Source of the DNA: Pyricularia pennisetigena
Taxonomy: Eukaryota; Ascomycota; Sordariomycetes; Magnaporthales; Pyriculariaceae
Direction of reading: 5' to 3'
Assembly (NCBI RefSeq): GCF_004337985.1
Contig: NC_043743.1
Coordinates: forward strand, 2,022,909 to 2,086,908
Length of the DNA stretch: 64,000 nt
The position numbers were made by a program, and so were the translations under genes. The notes under the pieces are model-generated. The model saw only the letters and a list, made by a program, of their open reading frames with translations. It made no database searches and was not told where the DNA came from. Shown in pieces: positions 47,500 through 57,350 of the stretch (positions are counted from its first letter, which is position 1; each line of letters starts with the position of its first letter).

Positions 47500-48795
47500 C
47501 TAGTCGTCAAACTTGATACCGTTACGGGCAGTAGTGTCGATGCGACCACCACGGTAGCTCCCCCTCTTCTTTTTGTTCTTCTCCTTGGTGAACCCTTTGC
47601 CTCTGGTTACGATCAGGTCTTCATTTGCCTGACGTCCCCAGTCGTCTGCTGGGTTGAATGCGTTTGACCTCAGGCGCGGGTCGACCTTGATGTCCTTGCG
47701 GATGCGAGAGAATGGCTCGTTTGGCTTCTTGGGCTCTGCGGGGCCACTCTTCTTGCGGTTGTTTGTCTTGGTAGGGTCCGGCGGCAGCGGGGCAAATTCG
47801 CTCACGGGAAAGACTTGGGGTGAGGGTTTGACAGTGTCGGACGAGTCTGAACCGCTCTTCTCCTCGGCTTGAGCCTTCTTCTTCTTCTTGGTCTGTTTAT
47901 CCGGGCCGGACGACTCGGAATCACTCGAGTCGCTGGAAGAATCGTCGGACGAGGAGCTGGAGTCGGAGTCGGAATCAGAATCGGGGAGTGGAACGTTCGC
48001 GGCCTTTTCGTCTTCCGACGAGGAGTCCGAGTCCGACTCTGATTCTGAGTCTGAGTCGGATGAAGACGACGAAGACGAGCTCGACGAAGATGACGATGAG
48101 GAGCTGTCGTTCTCAACTGCTACCTCGTCATCATCGCTGTCGTCTTCGGACGAAGATGAAGAGCTCGAAGATGATGAGGAGGAAGAAGAGGACGACGAAT
48201 CGGGGGCAGGTGCGCTAGCAACCTTGCGCTTCTTGGCCTTGGGTGCATCGTCCTCGGAGCTGGAGTCGGAACTCGATTCGGAGCTAGAGGAGCTAGAGGA
48301 TGACGAGCTGCTAGAGGGTGCCTTCCTCTTCAACGGCCTCTTCTGCTTGGTCGCGACCTTTTTATCATTCTCACTCTCGGCATCGGAAGACTCCGAGTCG
48401 GCGTCCACATCCATCATATCTTGGTCTCCATCTTCAGCCTTCACGGGCGCGGCGGCCTTGGAACTAGACTCCCAGCTCTGGAACACAGCGACGAGAGTCT
48501 CTGCCGGCTTCCCGGAGCTCTTAGGAAGCCCCTTCTTCACTCTGTGCTGCTTGAACTCTTCGAGGGCCTTCTTGCTCGAATAGTCAGAGAGGAACGACTC
48601 GACGAGATCGAGAAGCTGCGCAGAAGGCTGGCTTGGGCTGGCGGTGCTCTCGGCCTTTGCCTTGCCCTTGCCGGACTTGGAAACCTTTTTGGGAGCCATT
48701 GCGGATTTGTCTTTGACCGATTTGTCGCGTTCGTCGATCGCCGCGCGGGAAGGGGTGTCGCCAAAGAGCCAAGCTGGAGGTGCAGAGCTTGTCAT
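47500..48795 (-). CDS. SRP40/Nopp140-like nucleolar Ser/acidic-rich protein
   Basis: Predicted nucleolar phosphoprotein of the Srp40 (Nopp140 C-terminal domain) family, involved in snoRNP and ribosome biogenesis or pre-ribosome transport. Single exon, up to 431 aa. A LisH-like helix lies near residues 60-85 (LLDLVESFLSDYSSKKALEEF). A long central low-complexity region alternates poly-Ser blocks, Asp/Glu and basic KKRK patches, as expected for casein-kinase-II-phosphorylated Nopp140 repeats. The conserved C-terminal domain contains PFSRIRKDIKVDPRL and NAFNPADDWGRQANEDLIVTRGKGFTKEKNKKKRGSYRGG. The first ATG (48795) is given, but Met33 at 48699 (MAPKKVSK) has the better start context and fits the family N-terminus. 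It is divergent from glyoxalase I. Confidence 0.92.
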   Translation of the reverse strand: MTSSAPPAWLFGDTPSRAAIDERDKSVKDKSAMAPKKVSKSGKGKAKAESTASPSQPSAQLLDLVESFLSDYSSKKALEEFKQHRVKKGLPKSSGKPAETLVAVFQSWESSSKAAAPVKAEDGDQDMMDVDADSESSDAESENDKKVATKQKRPLKRKAPSSSSSSSSSSSSESSSDSSSEDDAPKAKKRKVASAPAPDSSSSSSSSSSSSSSSSSEDDSDDDEVAVENDSSSSSSSSSSSSSSSSDSDSESESDSDSSSEDEKAANVPLPDSDSDSDSSSSSDDSSSDSSDSESSGPDKQTKKKKKAQAEEKSGSDSSDTVKPSPQVFPVSEFAPLPPDPTKTNNRKKSGPAEPKKPNEPFSRIRKDIKVDPRLRSNAFNPADDWGRQANEDLIVTRGKGFTKEKNKKKRGSYRGGRIDTTARNGIKFDD

Positions 48796-49476
48796 GGGAG
48801 AATTGAGGTTAAAAAGTTATGATAGGCCCACTGCTGGGACAAGGCAATCAAGAGGCGCTTTGGAAATGCGGACCAAGATGAGAGAGGAATGCCGCGTCGT
48901 GACAGTTCACTATGCGGTCAACACCCAACTTTTCTGGCAGAAAAAAAAAAAAAAAAAAACCGTTTGGAGCTCGGACCAGTCCGAAGAAAGCTCCCCGCAT
49001 AACCCCTGTTAGCGCGCGCATCTGGATATACCCCTGTCACGGGGAGGGTTAGGGTCGCGAGTCAAGCTCTTTTGAGGTGACGTAAAGCGCGTTCTTGCTT
49101 GCCCGCGTAGTTCCAAGCAGTTCTCTAGTAGATCGGATCTGTGGTTCTGGTTCGTTGTGGCGGTGGGGTTGATGGGATGGAGAGCGTCTGAAGCCCGCAG
49201 GGCGGGCATTTCCTTGGTATCTTTTGATCAACCAGAATGCATCATTGATTTCCAGTCTCTTCCTGACCCCGCCAATGAACTCAATTCGCATAGTACAACG
49301 ACTCCGACTCCAAGCCTCCCATCTCCAACCCTCACGAGGTATGACATGCCTCTTTTAACTGTGCTGCTACAGACTTGTCCTCAGTCCTTGACTAACACTT
49401 TCCCCCTCGTGCGGCGATAGGAGCAAGACTATCACAACCATCAGCAAGTCAAAGTCTCCCCAGAAGATTAGCAACC
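48796..49476. promoter_or_regulatory. Divergent promoter between SRP40-like gene and glyoxalase I
   Basis: 681 nt, no coding frame of note. It includes an A-run at about 48942-48959. A possible leader intron before glyoxalase I runs from GGTATGACATG near 49337 to GGCGATAG near 49421. Confidence 0.45.
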
Positions 49477-50497
49477 ATGGCAGCTACCACCGACCCAAAG
49501 AAATACAAGTTCAACCACTCCATGATCCGTGTCAAGGATCCAAGGGAGTCGGTCAGGTTCTACGAACTCCTCGGCATGAGTGTGATCCAAAAGTTCGAGT
49601 TCCCTGAGGCCAAGTTTGACCTGTACTTTATGGCATACGACTCGCCCAAGGCCAAGTCGGGCGGCAACAACTATACGGACCGTGAGGGAATCATTGAGCT
49701 TACGCACAACTACGGCACTGAGGCCGACGCCTCGTACACTGTCAACAACGGCAACAAGGAGCCCCATCGCGGCTTCGGCCACACCTGCATCAGCGTCGAC
49801 AACATTCAGGCGGCGTGCAAGAGGATCGAGGATGCGGGCTATTTGTTTCAGAAGAAGCTTACTGACGGGCGCATGCGTCACATTGCATTTGTTCTGGACC
49901 CGGATGGCTACTGGGTCGAGATTATCGGGCAGAAATCGATTGAGGAGACGGAGAATGTGGCGACGACGGATGTCCAGACCTACCGCATGGTTTGTTCTCC
50001 CTCCGAGTTTGTCTCTCACATTGGCGTTTGGAGAGTTGCTGACCCCCAATTATTTGTATTAGAACCATACCATGATCAGAGTCAAGGATGCCGAAAAGTC
50101 GCTCAAGTTCTACCAGGAGGTGCTCGGCATGAAGCTTCTCAAGGAGAACGCCAACCCAGACAACGGCTTCACGCTGTTCTTCCTGGGATATGAGCATGCT
50201 GGACCGCACAGCGCGGACCGTGAAGGCCTTCTCGAGTTGACGTGGAACCACGGCACGGAAAAGGACGAGAACTTTAGCTACCACAACGGCAACGATCAAC
50301 CTCAGGGATTTGGCCACATCTGCATATCTGTCGACAACCTGGATGCCGCCTGCCAGCGGCTCGAGGACCTCAAGGTCAACTGGAAGAAGCGTCTTACAGA
50401 TGGGCGCATGAAGAATGTTGCCTTTGTTCTGGATCCCGACAACTATTGGGTTGAGATTGTGCAGAACGAGCGACTGTCGGGCAAGTCGAACTTTTGA
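49477..50497 (+). CDS. GLO1: Glyoxalase I (lactoylglutathione lyase), two-domain monomeric form
   Basis: Isomerises the methylglyoxal-glutathione hemithioacetal to S-lactoylglutathione; cytosolic detoxification. Exons 49477-49989 and 50063-50497 give 315 aa. The start MAATTDPKKY has an ACCATGG context. It contains two tandem vicinal-oxygen-chelate modules, as in yeast GLO1. Module 1 has His14 (FNHSMIRV), Glu74 (IIELTHN), His102 (GFGHTCISV) and Glu148 (GYWVEII). Module 2 begins at about 172 with NHTMIRVKD, then LLELTWN, GFGHICIS and NYWVEIV. Both copies therefore keep a complete His/Glu metal-ligand set, suggesting two active sites. The intron has donor GTTTGT and acceptor GTATTAG. Confidence 0.96.
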
Positions 50498-51158
50498 AGC
50501 ATTTGTGAAATTACAAAAGCATGGCGAGTAGTAGTAAAGGAGTAGAGGATGCTTGGTGTGGCATTCGACTTGAGCTCCGGATAACTCTTCTGCGGCAGAA
50601 GCAACCGTAGAGCGAACAGAGTAGAATAAATGATGGCAATCCGATTTATGCCAATTGAAGAGTTCAAATGATTTAAAACGAATAGTATTGATACTAATGG
50701 AAGGAAGTTAAAGAAAACAAAATAAAAAAAAAGGAATCTTGGCATCCATAGTTGAATATGAAAGCTTGAGCACAGACATAAGAGGGCCCCTGAACTGCAT
50801 GCAGCAGGGGTGGGCCTCAGACGGCTTCTGTGACAGCAATGACTAGCTCTGTCCTCAAAGTGCTGACCTAGGTAGAGCTTTGCGGACGGATAATTGCAAC
50901 ATCAAACAAAAGGACACATCATTAGGGGCGGTAACAATCGCTTTTACAGGCTTTTTCCATTTGTTTCTCTTTCGATATCATCTGGCCGGCCCGAGATTTC
51001 TTCTTTTCTATTTTTGCACCTTTGTTTCTTTTTCTGGAGGGGCAAGAAGTCTGCGCTGGTAGCATTTGACTCGTTGGATTCAATCGGATAGATACTCAAG
51101 GCATACAAGGAATATTGCACATTGCATTATCAAAACGCCTCCCCGTAGTGCGCGCAGC
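50498..51158. other. Intergenic between glyoxalase I and transporter
   Basis: 661 nt including the GLO1 3' flank and the transporter promoter. No gene seen. Confidence 0.6.
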
Positions 51159-52762
51159 ATGGACGCATATCAAATCAACTTCGCCGCCTTGATTGGGCTC
51201 TGCGGTGCACTTTTCCTCGCCCAGCCCAAGGCAAAGGAGGCGACCTCGGAAACTAAAGACGGCAAGGCGGGTGAGAAAAAGACAAAAAGGACTACCGACA
51301 CAACAGACGCCTCGCAATGGCCGTTTCTGGTGGTTTTCTGTCTGGTGATGGGGTCTGACTGGCTACAGGTGAGTTTTATGGCATGGACTTGCAGATCTGT
51401 TGTTAGGTTCCTAGTTGCAGAGAGAGAAAAAGAGGAGGAAAAAAATAAAAAATAAAGTCCAACATGACGTGCTAACTGCTACCAACTAGGGCCCTTTTCT
51501 CTACTCCCTCTACAGGGAAGAGCACGGCATCTCGGCCTCGACCGTTTCGACGCTCTTCACCACGGGCTTCCTCTCGGGTGCCGTCAGCGGCTATTTTGTT
51601 GGGGCCCTGGCCGACAAGCACGGTCGCAAGGCCGCCTGTCTGCTGTTTTGCGCCGCCTACACGGCGTCTTGTCTGCTCACCACCATCCCCTCCGTCCCGC
51701 TGCTCTTTGCCGGCCGTGTCCTGGGCGGCATCAGCACTAGCATGCTCTTCAGCGTCTTTGATAGCTGGATGGTGACCGACTTTCAGAACCGCAAGCTCGC
51801 CGACAAGGGGTGCGACCTTTCGCGGACGTTTGGGCTCATGAGCACGCTCAACAGCGTCACTGCCATTATCAGTGGCGTCTTTAGCGAGTGGATCGTTGCC
51901 GTGACTGGGACTCGCAAGGCGCCGTTCGTGACGAGCATGCTGCTGCTTGGAGTTGCGGCATATTTTATTTCCACAAAATGGGTAAGTGTCTGCCAAAAAA
52001 AAAATAAAAATAAAAAATAAAAACCATCTCGGGGCCTGGAGGTCTTTTTAAGACCATGGCGAATTTACTTACAGTAAAGCTAACCATTTACACCAACAAA
52101 AGGCTGAAAACTATGGAGGATCTGCCAAACAAGAAAAGAAAAAGGATGACAAGGCCGAGGTCATTGTCGACCACACCAACAAGCTATCGCATATTCTAAC
52201 CGACCCCAAGATCATAGCCCTGGGTCTCGCCTCGACCATGTTCGAAGGCTCCATGTACCTTTTCGTCTTCTTCTGGTCGCCCGCCCTCAACGCGGCCAAG
52301 ACGAACGATGCCGGCCTACCGTACGGCATCATCTTTGCCTCCTTCATGGCCTCGGGCCTGGCGGCTTCGCTCTTCTTCAACGTCTTCATGGAGCGCGGGC
52401 TGCTGCGGTACATTACGCTCATGATCCTCATCCTGGGAGCCGCGGACGTCTGCTTCGTGTCGCTCTCGGGCGCGCCGAGGTCGGAGCAGTCGACGTTTTG
52501 GATCTTTTGCGCGTTCGAGGCCTGCGTCGGCATGTACTGGCCCTGCATGGGCCTGCTCAAGGGCAAGCTCATCAGCGACGGCGCCAGGGCCCAGGTCTAC
52601 TCGGTCCTCCGCATCCCGCTCAACCTGTTCGTCGTCGTCTCGCTCATGCTGACCGAGGGAGATGCGGGTTATGCGCAGGTGTTTGGGGCCTGCTCCAAGC
52701 TGTTGATGTTTTCGTGCTTGGGGCTCGGGGCTATGGTGATGAATGAGGAACACTTGCCCTGA
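51159..52762 (+). CDS. MFS transporter, molybdate-anion transporter (MFSD5/MOT2) type
   Basis: Multi-spanning membrane protein of the major facilitator superfamily, MFSD5 branch, proposed to import molybdate. Exons 51159-51368, 51490-51981 and 52103-52762 are all phase 0, 453 aa, the usual length. The start MDAYQINFAAL begins the first helix; an upstream in-frame open stretch was rejected because this branch starts here. The branch-specific DWLQGPFLYSLYREEHGIS spans the exon 1-2 junction. The MFS loop signature is GALADKHGRKAACLL. Helices continue through RVLGGISTSMLFSVFDSW (a hallmark segment), LGLASTMFEGSMYLFVFFW and the GMYWPCMGLLKGKLI stretch. A charged central loop rich in KKKDDK separates the halves. 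Intron 2 has an A-rich tract just after its donor. Confidence 0.93.
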
Positions 52763-53051
52763 TGGACTCGGACGGCGCGCCATGTCAGGATAACTGTTGG
52801 CTTGCAGTGAAGACGGCTTGCGAATGACTATACCAAGTCAGTCAGTCTTTTACAATACCTTGGATCACATTAGAGTCGCTGTGACAGGCGATGTTTGTAG
52901 CAAAATTTGTAATACAGGATAGAGTGTCTCATTTGAATCGTATGTATGCAACATCCCAGAAAGTCTTTCTTTCTTTTAAGAATCATCAGCAATCAGACCT
53001 CATCACACATAAACGCTATCCGGCGTTTTTTTTTTTTTTTTTTTTTTTTTT
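52763..53051. other. Intergenic ending in a T-run at the gap edge
   Basis: 3' flank of the transporter, ending with T26 (53026-53051) directly against the N block. No coding sequence for the C-terminus of the oxygenase is visible here. Confidence 0.6.
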
Positions 53052-53551
53052 NNNNNNNNNNNNNNNNNNNNNNNNNNNNNNNNNNNNNNNNNNNNNNNNN
53101 NNNNNNNNNNNNNNNNNNNNNNNNNNNNNNNNNNNNNNNNNNNNNNNNNNNNNNNNNNNNNNNNNNNNNNNNNNNNNNNNNNNNNNNNNNNNNNNNNNNN
53201 NNNNNNNNNNNNNNNNNNNNNNNNNNNNNNNNNNNNNNNNNNNNNNNNNNNNNNNNNNNNNNNNNNNNNNNNNNNNNNNNNNNNNNNNNNNNNNNNNNNN
53301 NNNNNNNNNNNNNNNNNNNNNNNNNNNNNNNNNNNNNNNNNNNNNNNNNNNNNNNNNNNNNNNNNNNNNNNNNNNNNNNNNNNNNNNNNNNNNNNNNNNN
53401 NNNNNNNNNNNNNNNNNNNNNNNNNNNNNNNNNNNNNNNNNNNNNNNNNNNNNNNNNNNNNNNNNNNNNNNNNNNNNNNNNNNNNNNNNNNNNNNNNNNN
53501 NNNNNNNNNNNNNNNNNNNNNNNNNNNNNNNNNNNNNNNNNNNNNNNNNNN
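53052..53551. other. Assembly gap, 500 N
   Basis: Exactly 500 N, flanked on the left by a T26 run. It removes the 3' half of the oxygenase gene. Open frames running through the N are artefacts. Confidence 0.99.
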
Positions 53552-53566
53552 AAAAGGAAAACTTAC

Positions 53567-54359
53567 CAAAGTCTGTGTGAGCCCCTGCGCCCAGCTGCCT
53601 TGGATCTTGGGACGTCTGTGGGGGATAGTGTAGCAACCTCAGGATGCAGACGGGATCATCGGACACGAAGCGGTCAAACACGTCGTCGCCGTACGGGAGA
53701 CCCTTGGCCAGGATTTTGAACACGGTCAGTGACAAGGCCAGAATGGCCTCGTAGTAGGCCTCCAACGGGTTCTTGAACTCGTCGTCGTCCAGCTCACCGC
53801 TCGGAAAGATGTTGGGCCCCATGAGGCGCGGGTGTCGACGCACACGCGGGTCGTCCCCATCGAGGTGCTTGCCTATGTAGAATCCCTATGCATGACTTGT
53901 ATCAGCCATTTCAGCCTCTTTCCCTTTTGTCTGGTGGGCACATGTATTATGTTGAAAAAAGAAAATGAAAAAAAAAAAAATGCCACGAACCTCTTTCAAA
54001 TCAGGCTTGGTCCCCCTCTGCAGAGTCTGTCCACCAAGCACCTCGTAGCCCCGGTTCTTCTGCGTCGGGTGTACCAGCTTAAGCTTCTCCTCCAGCGACA
54101 TGTCAAAGAACTTCTTGGCCCCGTCCAGAACCCTCTCCTGGAGCTCCCGCGGGATGCCGTGGCCCGTCAGGCAGAAGAAGCCGGTGGTGAGGCAGGCGCT
54201 GCGGACCCTGTCGACGACACTTTGCGTGTCTATCCGCTCCTGTGCGGTCTCTGGAGAGGCGCGGAACCCGCTGATGTCGATTGTCGGGATCTCGTGCGAA
54301 GCGTCGCTCGCTTCGTGTACTTGGCTATGCATGGTTTGGTGTATACTTGGGACGGCCAT
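53567..54359 (-). CDS. 2-oxoglutarate/Fe(II)-dependent oxygenase, N-terminal 229 aa (rest in gap)
   Basis: Non-heme iron oxygenase of the isopenicillin-N-synthase/gibberellin-oxidase-like group; substrate unknown. Exon 1 is 53991-54359 (starts MAVPSIHQTMH, inside ACCATGG). The intron runs from GTTCGT to GCATAG and exon 2 is 53567-53885, ending at a GTAAGT donor two bases from the end of the GAHTDFG codon series. The N-terminal DIOX_N domain shows IPTIDISGF, GFFCLTGHGIP and FFDMSLEEKLKL. HPRLMGPNIFP precedes the helical segment. His226 and Asp228 (HTDFG) are the first two iron ligands. The third ligand (distal His) and the 2-oxoglutarate RxS motif must lie in the 500-N gap, whose size fits the roughly 130-170 missing residues. 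Completeness is therefore unknown. Confidence 0.88.
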
Positions 54360-55731
54360 GGTGGTTGGTTGGCATGTAGTTTTGGGGTCCAGCTTACTAC
54401 GTCGTACAAGATGTCTCAAGAGGTTGCAGTCATGGTTTTCAAGGTGTGTGTGGAAGCGCAGACGGTGATATATAATTTTTTTTTCTCTCTTCTCCATTTT
54501 GAGTAACAGACAGAACAATTTGGGTAGGAAGGAGTTTGGCTCATCCAATCATTGGTGGATGCTTATATCGTATCGGATTCTTCGTAGACGTACCACACGC
54601 GAGGTACAGTAACATCGTCATCGACTGACTATAACAAGCTGGATCGGTCAGATATTAGCCTTTTTTTTTTTTTTTTGCTTGCTCCAAGGTATCTGTTCCG
54701 ATCCAATCTTATTCCATTTTCTCATCTTTCGCATCTTGGATTTTTTGGGATATGCCAATATAATAACAGGCGAATCGCAACCGGGGCTTTCTGTCTCCTC
54801 TTGCCTGATAAAGCTCTTCGGAAATGCATCAACATCGCTTTCTTGGCTTTTTTTTATCGCTTACTAGTGACAGATCACCTGCCCATACAGCAATGTACTA
54901 GAGTCTCGGCCCCACAGATTCCCGCCATGTACGCGGTCATCACGATAGACAGAGAAAGATAGTGTGGGTGGTAACCGAGCCTGCACCTTTGGCATTCCAT
55001 GCTTGTCCTGGCCCAATCACAGCGATTCCCTTGAGCCGATACCATAGCATACAGCCACCTAATCGGGTAACGGTAGTTGGGGTATTGTCAGCCTGCCCGG
55101 CCACCCATTGGTTGGCGAGATCGGCTACGAACTTTCCATCATCAGCCGAGAACGTCTGGACTTGTCCGGAGGACGCCGCTTTCCGATGATTCGGACTCCC
55201 TCCTCATCGACGGGATGCCAAATCCCGCCATCACTTACGCCCGTCAGACCTCCTCCCCCCCAAGGACTTACCTGCCGGTGCCACTGCAGAGAACTATTGA
55301 CCACGTGCATTCGCCAAAACACTGAGGGGAGTCTGGATTAGTGTAGTGTCGATCGGTTATACAGACTGCGGCAAAAATGCCATCCTTTCAGCTCTTGCTT
55401 TGCCCCTCCAAGGAATATGGCAAAAGACAACTACTTGCAGGGTTTTGGGAATCACAAGAGAAAAAAAAAATCAGCAGGGATTTCTTCATTGCATCACATC
55501 CGGGGTACATGCTTTTTTTGAAGCAAAGAAGCAACTTGACAGATAAACCCACACACGGGGCATATCCGGGATTCCTTCGGGAATCTCCGAATGGGTTTTT
55601 GTTTCTTTTGCTTTTATTTTTTTTCTCTACTACTGTTTGCTTTTTCTCCATTAATTTTTATGTTCTCCGCGGATCCTCAGGTTCCTTCCTAACAACCGGA
55701 CTTTTTCTTTTCTTTTTTTTTTTTTTTTTTT

Positions 55732-55733
55732 NN
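55732..55733. other. Two-base assembly gap
   Basis: NN directly after a T19 run (55713-55731), consistent with homopolymer-length uncertainty. Confidence 0.95.
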
Positions 55734-56044
55734 TTGACCGACTCTTCACCAAGAAACGGCGGCATTGACCCGATACGATATTTGCTTTTCCTCACGGGTA
55801 GCAGCACCGACGGGCTTATCTGATTTGCCCTCCGCCATGCAGTCATCCCACACCCCCCAGGACGATGCCATGTTGAGCTCCGGTTGCTGACGGCGATTGC
55901 ACACGGAAGCCGTAGCCGACCGCACCACCTGAAGTGAAGCAGGCATATGCTTGAAGCTTGGTGAGCTGAGCTGAGGTGCCGTTCTTCGCCAAGGTTACCT
56001 CTCCCTCGTGCCACCAGTTCTTTTTTGTCCTTGCTCAGACTGCC

Positions 56045-56047
<3 letters not shown>

Positions 56048-56077
<30 letters not shown>
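56048..56077. repeat. T30 homopolymer
   Basis: Thirty uninterrupted T in non-coding sequence. Confidence 0.95.
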
Positions 56078-56659
56078 CACAGTTTAGGTATCCTTCCACG
56101 AACAACGGCTCTTTGCATGAACACCGTATGGATACAAGCCCATGTTTGCCTGCCTGTTTACCTAGGTGACTATATAGTATACTTGTTTGTTGAAGCAGGG
56201 TAGGGATCACGAAACGCCAAAACCTCCCCTCGTCGGCCGAATCGGCCGGTTTTGCACACACACATTATGCATCAATGGCGTGTTTTTGATCGGCAGTTTT
56301 GCAACTCTATGTAGCTGTCCCTGTCATTCTGGATCCCGACTTTGTATTTTCCGTGCGGGGATTCTTTGATTCTCGCACTGCATCACGATGCCCCGGGCCG
56401 TGTCCGCGCAACATGCAACTATTCAACACAGCCAACGCGGCTCTTCGAGGCGGCAGACCGCTGGGGACCGGCTGTTTGAAATCCGGATGTGTGTCAGTGA
56501 TTGAAGTCGATCTCGAGACTTGATCAGGCCACGCACCAAAACCATGCCGGTGCAGCATTCTTCCGATGCTTGTCTCCATTTGTATGTTTCGAGTCGCGTT
56601 TTTTCATGTCCAGAGTTCGGGCCGGACAACTATTGCGAACCTTGGACACCCCCGAATCG

Positions 56660-57350
56660 CTTACATCCGGAGGCGTTGGCATCTTCTTTTTCGTACGGCT
56701 TGAGCGGTTCCTTGATGGCCATCAGCAGATCCCGAACCTCCGCCCACATGGCCTAGTCTTTTTACTGTGTGCGGAGCTAGTCGTGTTGAGGGCGTTGACC
56801 GTTCTCGCCCGCCGCCATTCGACCGGCGTCAAGTCATCGAACTCCCGGAACAGCCAGCATGGCGACCTACTTCCGTCTCTCTTGACGTTTTCCATGAGTA
56901 TCCCACCCACATGGCGCTTTCTCTCGTCATTGCGATGACGCAGTGTCGAGTGTCAACTCGAAAATCCAAGACGCGCTGTACTTTCGGATGAGACGGCCTG
57001 TCATTGGCCATGTCTGCATTGTGGCACAGGCACCAGCTTCGTTCGTGTAGTCCTTGTAGGCGTTGAGAAAAGTGTCTGCTTGATAATCCTGAAATTCTTC
57101 GTCCGTGTACATGTAATACAGCGGGTAAAAGACCTTTGAAATGTACGTCTTTGATCGGCCATCCGGGTGATACACGACGACTTGCGCATGACGAGTGTCC
57201 CGGACGGCAATCTCTTCCACTACCCCGAGTTCTTGAGCCTCGTCAGGGTATGTGGTTCCGGCCAAGGGTATATATGCAAGGCAGAGATCCGCGAGTGTCT
57301 TCCCGAGACTTTTGATGTCTTCACAAGACCTGTTGATTACGTTTTCTATT
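56660..57350 (-). pseudogene. Frameshifted remnant of a fungal kinase-like protein gene
   Basis: Three successive minus-strand frames continue one protein-like text. The first, about 56930-57350, reads DIKSLGKTLADLCLAY, then SKTYISKVFYPLYYMYTDEEF and YTNEAGA..MQT. It resembles the N-lobe of a common fungal protein-kinase-like family (typical text: ...AKIFDPLYY..TDEEF...D..YTNEAGAY). It hits a stop at 56927 (SSQ-stop) while the adjacent frame carries on (56720-56965: GGILMENVKRDG, LFREFDDLTPVEWRRART). A second shift near an A5 run (about 56757-56761) leads into MWAEVRDLLMAIKEPLKPYEK (to about 56665). No start codon, no HRD/HGD-type catalytic loop and no clean splice sites rescue it. Either a decayed gene or one with assembly indels. 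Family assignment is from memory of the motif pattern. Confidence 0.5.

Larger units (their letters stand above)
54360..56659. other. Intergenic, no gene seen
   Basis: Contains the oxygenase promoter, a T-run (about 54660-54676), a two-base gap at 55732-55733 at the end of a T19 run, and a T30 run (56048-56077). Short frames around 55.1-55.3 kb have no recognisable family. Confidence 0.5.

Noticed and set aside
47888..48583. 231-codon acidic Ser/Glu-rich plus-strand open frame
   Set aside because: It is the antisense shadow of the Ser/Asp repeats of the SRP40-like gene; the codon bias of poly-Ser blocks keeps the opposite strand open.
52891..53843. Open frames of 188-275 codons spanning the N block
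   Set aside because: They are open only because N has no stop codons.
55077..55341. Overlapping 65-82 codon frames on both strands
   Set aside because: No frame has recognisable motifs, and both strands are open, which points to composition rather than coding.
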